Below, one piece after another: positions 6,140 to 11,693 of a stretch of DNA of 11,693 nt. The DNA comes from JALYNX01 sp040905925 (GTDB lineage Bacteria; Actinomycetota; Acidimicrobiia; Spongiisociales; ZC4RG35). A model generated the notes under the pieces. It did not search any database. It worked only from the letters and a program-made list of their open reading frames with translations, and was not told the DNA's origin. The stretch is taken from the NCBI GenBank assembly GCA_040905925.1, contig JBBDQO010000016.1:1-11693 (forward strand). Reading direction: 5' to 3'. Position 1 is the first letter of the stretch; each line of letters opens with the position of its first letter. Made by a program: the position numbers and the translations under genes.

Positions 6140-6164
6140 CCACTATCCCGATAGTGGGATTGTA
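6140..6164 (-). promoter_or_regulatory. sufB promoter with overlapping palindromic operator
   Basis: On the minus strand a near-consensus -10 box TACAAT (6159-6164) is followed after one base by the perfect inverted repeat CCACTATCGGGATAGTGG (6140-6157: 8-bp arms, two-base centre). The expected transcription start lies inside the palindrome, a classic repressor position. The -35 is weak (TTTCGC at 6182-6187, 17-bp spacer). An Fe-S or iron-responsive regulator of the Rrf2/IscR or SufR type would be a natural ligand, but none is encoded in the window. Confidence 0.6.
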
Positions 6165-6191
6165 CCTGAAGGAGCAGACTGGCGAAAACGC

Positions 6192-7046
6192 TCAATCTCG
6201 GAGTCGGGCCACCACTCTGACGATCGGCCAGGCCACGAACTCGAACATCTCGCTCAACTCGATGAGCATCCTGCGCACGGCGCCCGGTCTGTCATAGGGG
6301 GTTTGATCGGGATCGGACAGGTACCGGCTCTTCAGATCCATCACCCGACGACCGAGATCGGTGATGTCCTCGTCGCTTCTGTCATCGAGATCGAGGGGGA
6401 AGGTGAAGGGTTCCGGATGATCGGCGGTCTCGATGTCGAACCCGTGGGTCTGAAGCGTGGTGACGAACATCGGGACCTTCAACCCGAATCCGCTCTCCCC
6501 CGACGGTCCCTCGCGTGGTGGAAGACCCAGGTAGCGAACCACCCTGGCCAGTCGTGCCAGCTCCCCTGTGGCTTTCTCGAGCACCTCGTCGGCCGTCGGA
6601 GGATCGCCTTGGGCGGGCACCGGTTCGAATGCACGGAACTGATGAAACGCCACGACCAGCCGACCACGGGGCCGGAGGACCCGGGCGAACGCCTCGACCA
6701 TCGTGTCGGGATCGGCCCTATCCCCTTCCCAGGTCGGGAACTGGAACACCATTCGGGCCGCGCCCAAGTCGAACGACGACTCTGGAAGACGTTCCGCGAG
6801 GTTGCCCGCGGCGACATCCCCCACCCATCTGACCGCGTCGGTGGGTACGGGGAAAGAGGTTTCGGGCACGGTGGCAGTGACACTGCGGGCTCCGCTTTCG
6901 ATGAGGTATCGGGACAGGTCCCCGAGCCCGGCGGAGAAGTCGAGGATGTCGCGACCCGCGGCCATGGCGGGCGAGATGAAATCTTCCCGCAGGTAGTACA
7001 CCAGTGGCCGCATCAGGTGCCACGAGCGTTGATCTTCCCAGCTCAA
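6192..7046 (-). CDS. Class I SAM-dependent methyltransferase
   Basis: A 284-aa Rossmann-fold methyltransferase of unknown substrate. SAM-binding motif I is DILDFSAGLGDLS (about residues 33-45). Motif IV is near SSFDLGAARMVFQF (90-103) and the post-motif segment ARVLRPRGRLVVAFHQF (121-137) is typical. A C-terminal extension of about 130 residues has no motif that I recognise. The first available start in frame is TTG 7044-7046, preceded by a stop and no good Shine-Dalgarno; ATG 7011-7013 (residue 12) is the alternative. It is divergent from the Rossmann-like gene and ends 122 bp before the sufB start on the same strand. Given the separate sufB promoter, functional linkage to Fe-S assembly is not supported. 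Confidence 0.82.
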   Translation of the reverse strand: MSWEDQRSWHLMRPLVYYLREDFISPAMAAGRDILDFSAGLGDLSRYLIESGARSVTATVPETSFPVPTDAVRWVGDVAAGNLAERLPESSFDLGAARMVFQFPTWEGDRADPDTMVEAFARVLRPRGRLVVAFHQFRAFEPVPAQGDPPTADEVLEKATGELARLARVVRYLGLPPREGPSGESGFGLKVPMFVTTLQTHGFDIETADHPEPFTFPLDLDDRSDEDITDLGRRVMDLKSRYLSDPDQTPYDRPGAVRRMLIELSEMFEFVAWPIVRVVARLRD

Positions 7047-7079
7047 AGCACCACATCACGCATACAGGACGCCATACGT

Positions 7080-7085
7080 TAGTTT
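7080..7085 (+). promoter_or_regulatory. Candidate -10 box for leaderless Rossmann-like gene
   Basis: TAGTTT ends seven bases before the ATG at 7093, which has no ribosome binding site. I see no good -35. Confidence 0.4.
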
Positions 7086-7092
7086 CGCCGCC

Positions 7093-7533
7093 ATGCCAAC
7101 AATCGTGATCGGCGCAGACACCGGGCCCGGTTTGGCGATCATCAGCGCATTGACCCAACCGGGGCGGGAGGTGCGTGCCTTCGTCTCGGACCCCGAGATC
7201 GTCGCCGAACTCAAACGGAGGGGGGTCAAGGTGGCGCTCGGGGATGTGTCCGACGACAGCCACATCGAAGGAGCGGCTTTGCATTGCTTCACCGCGGTCC
7301 TCGTTACCGATGCTGCCCGCGACAATCGGGAGCGGTCCTTTGCCACCACCGAGGTCGACGTCCTCGAGGCCTGGGGTCGTGCGGTTGTCAACGCCGGAGT
7401 CCGACGGGTCATCTGGGTGTTGGACGGGGAACCACCGGCGGTCGAGGTGCCCGAAATGGCGAGGGTCTCCCCCGGCGACCCGGATCTCGCCCGTCGGGTG
7501 CTGGGGTTGGACGACGCCCGCGTCATCCAATGA
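7093..7533 (+). CDS. Short NAD(P)-binding Rossmann-like protein (NmrA/atypical SDR type)
   Basis: A 146-aa protein beginning MPTIVIGADTGPGLAIISAL, a glycine-rich GADTGPG dinucleotide-binding turn after a first beta strand. Then come VRAFVSDP and GVKVALGDVSDD, the second strand and Asp-containing turn usual in NmrA-like atypical short-chain dehydrogenases. It stops after the nucleotide-binding half: the family is normally 220-300 aa and no catalytic YxxxK is present. It may be a non-enzymatic NAD(P) sensor or a reduced relative. No Shine-Dalgarno precedes the ATG; TAGTTT (7080-7085) is seven bases upstream, fitting a leaderless mRNA. The 3' end overlaps the convergent peptidase gene by 11 bp. 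Confidence 0.78.
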   Translation: MPTIVIGADTGPGLAIISALTQPGREVRAFVSDPEIVAELKRRGVKVALGDVSDDSHIEGAALHCFTAVLVTDAARDNRERSFATTEVDVLEAWGRAVVNAGVRRVIWVLDGEPPAVEVPEMARVSPGDPDLARRVLGLDDARVIQ

Positions 7534-8170
7534 TTCGTTCAGACCATTCGATTGAGGCGAGGGGGTGCAAGAGATCCCAGAGGTGGGCCTCGTACCTCTC
7601 CTCATCCCGTTCCCATGCCTCTTTGAGGAACGGATAAGGGTCGATGGGGCGCCCATCGATGACAAGCTCGAAATGGGTGTGGGAGCCGCTCCACTCCGCG
7701 TTGCCGGAATCGCCCACCCAGGCGATCAATTGACCAGCCTCGACCCACGCCCCGACGTCGACGCCGGGCGCCAAGGTCAACGACCAATCGGCGTCACCGT
7801 CGTCCGTTCCCGGATGGTCGTTGTTGAGATGGACGTACCGAGTGGACCAACCGCCGACATGTGAGATCTCGATGTAGCGACCGGCGAGCGAATGGGTCTC
7901 CACTCGCGCCACGTAGCCGTCCTCGGCTGCGTACACCTGGGTCATCTTTGGAGCCATGAGGTCAACCCCATGATGACGACGCCCGCCGGAGCGCCCGGCG
8001 CCGAAGCTCGAGGCAAAAATCGTGACCTGGGTCTCCTGGGGGAACCTGATTTCGAAAGGTGGCTCCTCGGCCGCATCCGCGGGCAACGAGGGGAGAAAGC
8101 TCGTGATCGCGACCAGAGCCGTCACCGCACACCAGAAAAGGCGCGAAGAAGGACGTTGCAGCAGAGACAG
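7523..8170 (-). CDS. Secreted M23-family (LytM-type) metallopeptidase, probable CTG start
   Basis: A zinc peptidase domain of the peptidoglycan-cutting M23 family (or a non-catalytic LytM regulator). With the CTG start it is 215 aa. The zinc-site motifs are present: HHGVD (His66, Asp70) and SHTHFEL (His164, His166), plus RYVHLN (His114), so it is probably active. The only canonical start in frame, GTG 8123-8125, has no Shine-Dalgarno and cuts off the basic n-region of the signal peptide. Reading upstream gives LLQRPSSRLFWCAVTALVAI, then a short Leu/Pro-rich stretch and ADAA cleavage site, a convincing Sec signal. No ATG, GTG or TTG occurs in that extension before the stop. GGAGG (8176-8180) stands five bases before CTG 8168-8170, which I take as the start. 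The 3' end overlaps the convergent Rossmann-like gene by 11 bp. Confidence 0.8.
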   Translation of the reverse strand: MSLLQRPSSRLFWCAVTALVAITSFLPSLPADAAEEPPFEIRFPQETQVTIFASSFGAGRSGGRRHHGVDLMAPKMTQVYAAEDGYVARVETHSLAGRYIEISHVGGWSTRYVHLNNDHPGTDDGDADWSLTLAPGVDVGAWVEAGQLIAWVGDSGNAEWSGSHTHFELVIDGRPIDPYPFLKEAWERDEERYEAHLWDLLHPLASIEWSERIIG

Positions 8171-8175
8171 ACAGA

Positions 8176-8180
8176 CCTCC
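8176..8180 (-). promoter_or_regulatory. Ribosome binding site supporting the CTG start
   Basis: GGAGG on the minus strand, five bases before CTG 8168-8170 and 11 before CTG 8162-8164. There is no ATG, GTG or TTG in the peptidase frame at usable spacing. Confidence 0.65.
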
Positions 8181-8271
8181 GTAGATAGGGAAGGATCGGG
8201 ACGGTCCTGTTGTCCCGTGCAAGGGGGGGTCAGGCTATGCGGACGCTCGCGCTATCAGACATCGATTCGCC

Positions 8272-8730
8272 TCAGGAAGCGGGCTCCCCCTCCGTGGAAC
8301 GGGCCCGCACTGCGAACCGGAGGCGCGAGACCGGCTCGTCGTCGACCGAGATCACGAATGAGTAGGAGCCCTCTTTCTGGAACAACAGGTTGTTGAAGGT
8401 GAATGATCGAATCAACCCGAAGTCGGTGGTGGTCGGAGACTCGGCATGGGTGGGGAGATGCACGGTGTGCGCCAGCGGGTGGGGAAGCATGGGGGCACCG
8501 TCGGCGTCTTGGAGCTCGACAGCAACCTTGAGGACTTCCTCACCCCAAGACGATGGAACTCGAAGTCTGAGACCGATCGCCAGGCTGGGATGTCGGGCCG
8601 GAAACGACCTCACCCAGAGGGTGTCCCAACCGCCTCCGAGCACGAACAACTTGCCCCTGACCGCCTGGACCGCGTCCGCCAGAAGGGCGACGTCGACCGT
8701 TGGGCCCAGCGAATCGGGGGCGAGATCCAC
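8272..8730 (-). CDS. DUF6941-like protein of unknown function
   Basis: A 152-aa protein. The segment VALLADAVQAVRGKLFVLGG, then GWDTLW, HPSLAIGLRLRVP and VAVELQDADGAPM resembles what I recall as DUF6941, a family common in actinobacteria with no known activity. The second half (SFVISVDDEPVSRLRFAVRA) reads as a beta sandwich resembling a C2/Ig-like fold. There is no signal peptide or membrane segment. The GTG start (8728-8730) has no Shine-Dalgarno; TAGTCT on the minus strand (8737-8742) ends six bases upstream, so the mRNA is probably leaderless. It is divergent from inositol-phosphate synthase with 67 bp between them. The family name is from memory and moderately sure. Confidence 0.75.
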   Translation of the reverse strand: MDLAPDSLGPTVDVALLADAVQAVRGKLFVLGGGWDTLWVRSFPARHPSLAIGLRLRVPSSWGEEVLKVAVELQDADGAPMLPHPLAHTVHLPTHAESPTTTDFGLIRSFTFNNLLFQKEGSYSFVISVDDEPVSRLRFAVRARSTEGEPAS

Positions 8731-8736
8731 GTGAGG

Positions 8737-8742
8737 AGACTA
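8737..8742 (-). promoter_or_regulatory. Candidate -10 box for leaderless DUF6941-like gene
   Basis: TAGTCT on the minus strand, then six bases (CCTCAC) and the GTG start. The six bases are unlike a ribosome binding site. The -35 is not recognisable. Confidence 0.45.
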
Positions 8743-8787
8743 GACCCGGGTTCCGCAGACCCCACCTGCTCTTCTATCGTTCCCGCC

Positions 8788-8793
8788 AGGAGG
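8788..8793 (+). promoter_or_regulatory. Ribosome binding site of inositol-3-phosphate synthase
   Basis: AGGAGG, four bases before ATG 8798. TATCGT (8775-8780) just upstream may be the -10 box, with a poor -35. Confidence 0.7.
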
Positions 8794-8797
8794 ATCG

Positions 8798-10120
8798 ATG
8801 ACAGACATACCCAAGATCGCCCCCGCCACCGGGAAGCTGGGCGTCCTCACCCCGGGCATGGGTGCGGTTTCCACCACCTTCATCGCCGGCGTGCTGGCCG
8901 CACGGAAGGGCGATGCCCTGCCCTTTGGCTCATTGACCCAGATGTCGCACATCCGGCTCGGCAAGCGCACCGAGCAGCGCAATCCGCTCATCAGAGACTT
9001 CGTCCCTCTGGCCGGTCTCGATGACCTCGAGTTCGGGGGCTGGGACCCCTATTCCGACGACGCCTACACCTCGGCGATGAAGGCCGGGGTTCTCGATCCC
9101 CGTCACATCGAGGGAATCGGAGAAGAGCTCCGATCCGTCAAACCTCTCTCGGCTGTCTTCTCCGAGAACTGGGTCAAGAACCTCGACGGGGTCGACCAGG
9201 TCAAGGAGGGGACCAACTACATGGACCTCGCCGAGAAACTCATGGAGGACATAGACCGTTTCCGCGCCGAGAAAATGGTCGATCGGCTGGTCATGGTCTG
9301 GTGTGGCTCTACCGAGGCCTATCGGGATCTTTCCGAGGCCCACGTCGACCTCGACGCCTTCGTGAAGGGCCTCAAGGAGAGCGACCCGACCATCGCCCCC
9401 TCTCAGATCTACGCATACGCAGCTCTGAGAATGGGCGTTCCTTTCGCCAACGGCGCTCCCAATATGACCGTCGACGTGCCGGCGATGGTCCAGCTCGCTG
9501 CAGAGGAGGGGATCCCGATCGCGGGCAAGGACTTCAAGACCGGACAGACGCTCATGAAGACCATCGTGGCCCCAGGGCTCAAAGCTCGGATGCTGGGGAT
9601 CAGGGGCTGGTTCTCGACCAACATCCTTGGGAACCGCGATGGTGAGGTATTGGACGACCCGGAGAGCTTCAGATCCAAAGAGGTCTCCAAACTCGGTGTC
9701 CTCGAGCAGATCCTCCAACCGGAGGTCTACCCCGAGCTCTACGGCGACCTCTACCACAAGGTCCGGATCAACTACTACCCGCCAAAGGGCGACGACAAGG
9801 AAGGCTGGGACAGCATCGATATCTTCGGCTGGCTCGGCTACCCCATGCAGATCAAGATCGACTTCCTCTGCAAGGACTCGATCCTGGCCGCCCCGATCGT
9901 GCTCGACCTGGCTCTGTTCATGGACTTGGCCGCCCGAGCCGGGCGGAGTGGGGTGCAGGAGTGGCTGTCTTTCTATTTCAAGAGCCCTCAACACGGCAAG
10001 GACCTCTATCCCGAGAACGACCTCTTCATCCAGCACACCAAGCTCAAGAACAACCTGCGCCACATGATGGGTGAAGACCTCATCACCCATCTCGGCACCG
10101 AGTACTACGACGAGAAGTGA
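8798..10120 (+). CDS. ino1: Myo-inositol-1(3)-phosphate synthase, long bacterial form
   Basis: A 440-aa enzyme that converts glucose 6-phosphate to inositol 3-phosphate with bound NAD, the first step to inositol, phosphatidylinositol and mycothiol-type thiols in actinobacteria. Visible family blocks: the N-terminal NAD loop GKLGVLTPGMGAVSTTFIAG (12-31), WCGSTEAY (168-175), the active-site segment IAGKDFKTGQTLMKT (241-255), WFSTNILGNRDGEVL (271-285) and KIDFLCKDSILAAP (353-366). The start is set by AGGAGG. At 440 aa it is longer than the usual actinobacterial Ino1 (about 360 aa) and resembles the form I associate with Bacteroidetes and other phyla (RLGKRTEQRNP and FGGWDPYSDDAY are characteristic). 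The stop overlaps the arfB-type start in GTGA, so the two are co-transcribed. Confidence 0.93.
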   Translation: MTDIPKIAPATGKLGVLTPGMGAVSTTFIAGVLAARKGDALPFGSLTQMSHIRLGKRTEQRNPLIRDFVPLAGLDDLEFGGWDPYSDDAYTSAMKAGVLDPRHIEGIGEELRSVKPLSAVFSENWVKNLDGVDQVKEGTNYMDLAEKLMEDIDRFRAEKMVDRLVMVWCGSTEAYRDLSEAHVDLDAFVKGLKESDPTIAPSQIYAYAALRMGVPFANGAPNMTVDVPAMVQLAAEEGIPIAGKDFKTGQTLMKTIVAPGLKARMLGIRGWFSTNILGNRDGEVLDDPESFRSKEVSKLGVLEQILQPEVYPELYGDLYHKVRINYYPPKGDDKEGWDSIDIFGWLGYPMQIKIDFLCKDSILAAPIVLDLALFMDLAARAGRSGVQEWLSFYFKSPQHGKDLYPENDLFIQHTKLKNNLRHMMGEDLITHLGTEYYDEK

Positions 10121-10524
10121 CCGGCGAAGGGATCACCGTCAGCGGATGGCTGATCCCCGAGTCGGAGCTCGAGGAGCGTTTCGACACCTCGGGCGGCCCC
10201 GGGGGCCAGCACGCCAATCGCAGCGAGACCGCAGTGACATTGCGGTTCTATGTCGACGGGTCGACGCTGCCCGATGATGTGCGAGAGAAGCTCGCACGAC
10301 GTCTTGGATCATGGGTGGAGGTCACCGCGGCAGACACCCGCTCCCAGTTGCGTAACCGGGAAATCGCCCGTGACAGGCTCGTCGCCAGGCTGGAAGGCGC
10401 CCTCGTGGAACGGCAACCGAGGAAGAAGACCAAGCCCTCCAAGACCGCCACCGAGAGACGGCTGGCCGGCAAGAAGGCACGAAGTGACCTCAAGCAGAAG
10501 CGCCGTCCCCCGGAACCCGATTAG
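10117..10524 (+). CDS. arfB: ArfB/YaeJ-type peptidyl-tRNA hydrolase (ribosome rescue)
   Basis: A 135-aa class I release-factor-like protein. The catalytic GGQ motif lies in SGGPGGQHANRS (residues 25-36), followed by TAVTLRFYV. The C-terminus is a long basic tail (about residues 100-133, rich in Lys/Arg) that in ArfB inserts into the empty mRNA channel of ribosomes stalled on broken messages. No codon-recognition domain is present, which separates it from RF1/RF2. Length is normal (E. coli ArfB is 140 aa). The GTG start overlaps the ino1 TGA by 4 bp, so translation is probably coupled. The gene ends 22 bp from the convergent DUF6390-like gene. Confidence 0.9.
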   Translation: MTGEGITVSGWLIPESELEERFDTSGGPGGQHANRSETAVTLRFYVDGSTLPDDVREKLARRLGSWVEVTAADTRSQLRNREIARDRLVARLEGALVERQPRKKTKPSKTATERRLAGKKARSDLKQKRRPPEPD

Positions 10525-10546
10525 CACAGAGGCGGGCGTGAACCGC

Positions 10547-11302
10547 TCAGCGCTCGATCCGTGACCCGAGCGCCGAACCCGACCGGTTGGCGATCGAAAG
10601 GTGAAGATCGTGATATCGCTTGAGATGCCGGTGCTGGCTCGGTGTGATTCGCTGGCAGACATAGTCCCAGTGCATCGCAACCAGATCGCCCACCTCGATA
10701 TGACCATCGTCGACGGGCGGGAGCACCGACTCGATTCGCCCGACAGCGAGACTCAACCGATCCCCGTCCCAGGCAAGCGGCTGAGAGTTGACCAACAGTC
10801 GGTCACCGGTCCGCCCCACCACCTCACCCCATCGGATTCGGCAGCGATCGAGCACATCGAGCGCCTGCTCGACAATCCCCGATTGGAGCAGGCCCACCCA
10901 CGGATAGATGCAGAAAACGTGAAAAGAGTGGGTAGGCCGCCCGCCCGCGTTGAGAGCGTCGGACACGGCCTGCCAGTCCCATCCGGCGCGTTGCCGGAAG
11001 CGGTCCGCGACCGAATTGCCCATCGTGAGCAGGTCCACCTCTTCAAGGAGAGGGCCGCCCAGCCAATAGGCCTCGACCACTTTCGGATCGAGTGGGTCTC
11101 GGTCGCTGCATACCGCGATCAGCTCCAGATATGGCCAAGCGCCGGCGAAGGCAGGGATCACATGGGTGACTTCTTCGATTGCAGCATTCCCACCGCTCAT
11201 CAGCTCCTTGAGCAGACCGGGGTCGGAGGGTCCGCAGTAACCGAGGGAATTCGGAGGGAAGGCGAATCTGCAGAAAAGAGACGCTCCGGACATCGAGCTC
11301 AT
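10547..11302 (-). CDS. DUF6390-like protein of unknown function
   Basis: A 251-aa soluble protein with no signal or membrane segment. Well-defined blocks, CRFAFPPNSLGYCGPSD near the N-terminus, FAGAWPYLELIA, DPKVVEAYWLGGPLL, HSFHVFCIYPWVGLL, ALDVLDRCRIRWGEV and MHWDYVCQRIT near the C-terminus, match what I remember as DUF6390. Recurrent Cys and His in these blocks could bind a metal; I see no known catalytic motif. ATG 11300-11302 was chosen because it overlaps the transporter's TGA in an ATGA; a second ATG (11291-11293) is three codons later. The frame stays open further upstream, but that part overlaps the transporter and is Arg/Ser-rich shadow sequence. It is coupled to the EamA-type gene. 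Confidence 0.82.
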   Translation of the reverse strand: MSSMSGASLFCRFAFPPNSLGYCGPSDPGLLKELMSGGNAAIEEVTHVIPAFAGAWPYLELIAVCSDRDPLDPKVVEAYWLGGPLLEEVDLLTMGNSVADRFRQRAGWDWQAVSDALNAGGRPTHSFHVFCIYPWVGLLQSGIVEQALDVLDRCRIRWGEVVGRTGDRLLVNSQPLAWDGDRLSLAVGRIESVLPPVDDGHIEVGDLVAMHWDYVCQRITPSQHRHLKRYHDLHLSIANRSGSALGSRIER

Positions 11303-11693
11303 CGAGTCGCTGCCGGCCGACGCCATCCGGCCACGACGACGGTCAGCACACCGAACCCCACCAGCACCAGACCGAGAGCGGGGGGAAGCTGTGCGCCACG
11401 AATCCCGAGCTCGAGAAGTGCGGTGATGATGGCTCCTCCGACGAGTACTGCGGTCACGTCCACGGCTTGAGCACGGGCCAGTGCGGCGAACCATGTCGCG
11501 ACATAGCAGGAGAGAGTGAGGCCGGTAAAGAGGATCCAGCCGATGTGCTCCGGGGTTACACCCGTCAGGCCTGCAAATGCGCCTCGCCCGACGCCATAGA
11601 GGATGAGAAGGACCGCTCCCCCGGCCATGCGCGCCACCACGACGGTGAGCGAGGGCACGGAGCCGAGCACTCGTTTGGCGATGACAGTCTCGA
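11299..11693 (-). CDS. EamA/DMT-family transporter, C-terminal part (partial)
   Basis: The 5' part lies beyond the right edge; about 130 C-terminal codons are visible with no start needed. The segment ETVIAKRVLGSVPSLTVVVA is typical of the second EamA repeat, and four to five hydrophobic helices follow (VLLILYGVG, IGWILFTGLTLSCYVATWFA, DVTAVLVGGAIITALLEL, ALGLVLVGFGVLTVVVAG). Its substrate cannot be told; the family includes exporters of amino acids and other metabolites. The stop overlaps the DUF6390-like start by 4 bp, so the two form an operon. Confidence 0.8.
   Translation of the reverse strand, partial: ETVIAKRVLGSVPSLTVVVARMAGGAVLLILYGVGRGAFAGLTGVTPEHIGWILFTGLTLSCYVATWFAALARAQAVDVTAVLVGGAIITALLELGIRGAQLPPALGLVLVGFGVLTVVVAGWRRPAATR

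Noticed and set aside
6003..7082. 359-aa plus-strand frame antisense to the methyltransferase
   Set aside because: It covers the sufB promoter and the methyltransferase in the wrong strand; no motif.
6718..7665. 315-aa minus-strand frame spanning the methyltransferase start and the Rossmann-like gene
   Set aside because: It conflicts with two better-supported genes and is Arg/Pro-rich without motifs.
7962..8222. 86-aa minus-strand frame with an ATG upstream of the M23 gene
   Set aside because: A different frame from the peptidase; it ends inside it and lacks a proper signal peptide. A frameshift joining it to the peptidase is unnecessary because the peptidase frame itself carries the signal sequence.
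8930..10090. 386-aa minus-strand frame antisense to inositol-phosphate synthase
   Set aside because: Shadow of a clear enzyme gene.
1..11693. CRISPR arrays, insertion sequences, integrases, toxin-antitoxin or defence genes, tRNA
   Set aside because: Nothing with their hallmarks was seen on either strand; all sizeable regions are accounted for by chromosomal genes.

Overview
This 11.7 kb window looks like a chromosomal segment of a high-GC actinobacterium, probably an uncultured lineage related to Acidimicrobiia. The lineage call is an inference. It rests on GC-rich sequence, frequent GTG starts, several candidate leaderless genes, actinobacterial-style two-component/HtrA organisation and proteins resembling DUF6390 and DUF6941. 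A run of ten N at 419-428 marks a scaffold gap. No mobile element, tRNA, rRNA or CRISPR array was seen.

Left part (1-3537, all minus strand): the 5' end of a lipoprotein resembling the periplasmic cobalamin/siderophore-binding component of an ABC importer runs off the left edge. It is preceded by a cobalamin riboswitch with an intrinsic terminator whose U-tract abuts the start codon and whose 3' arm contains the Shine-Dalgarno. Next come an HtrA-type membrane-anchored PDZ serine protease and, upstream of it, a sensor kinase and an OmpR/PhoB-type regulator that overlap by 4 bp. The order regulator-kinase-HtrA resembles mycobacterial mprA-mprB-pepD. A 9-bp direct repeat in an 11-bp period lies between the kinase and the protease.

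Middle part (3538-7046): a 58-aa protein of unknown function and an 88-aa glycine-rich membrane protein (plus strand) converge on a GlsB/YeaQ/YmgE-type membrane protein. Then come a standalone sufB (Fe-S cluster assembly scaffold) with a perfect 8+8 palindrome next to its candidate -10 box, and a class I SAM methyltransferase (both minus strand).

Right part (7093-11693): a short Rossmann-fold protein (plus) overlaps tail-to-tail with a secreted M23 peptidase (minus) whose signal peptide seems to require a non-canonical CTG start. A DUF6941-like protein (minus) is divergent from a long-form inositol-3-phosphate synthase (plus), which overlaps an ArfB-type ribosome-rescue hydrolase by 4 bp. Converging from the right edge are a DUF6390-like protein and the C-terminal part of an EamA-type transporter, again with a 4-bp overlap.

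The window is mostly housekeeping and envelope genes. The most distinctive content is regulatory: the riboswitch platform, the HtrA direct repeat, the sufB palindrome, recurring -10 boxes 6-9 nt before start codons, and the CTG start. I found no evidence of a defence or other multi-gene accessory system.
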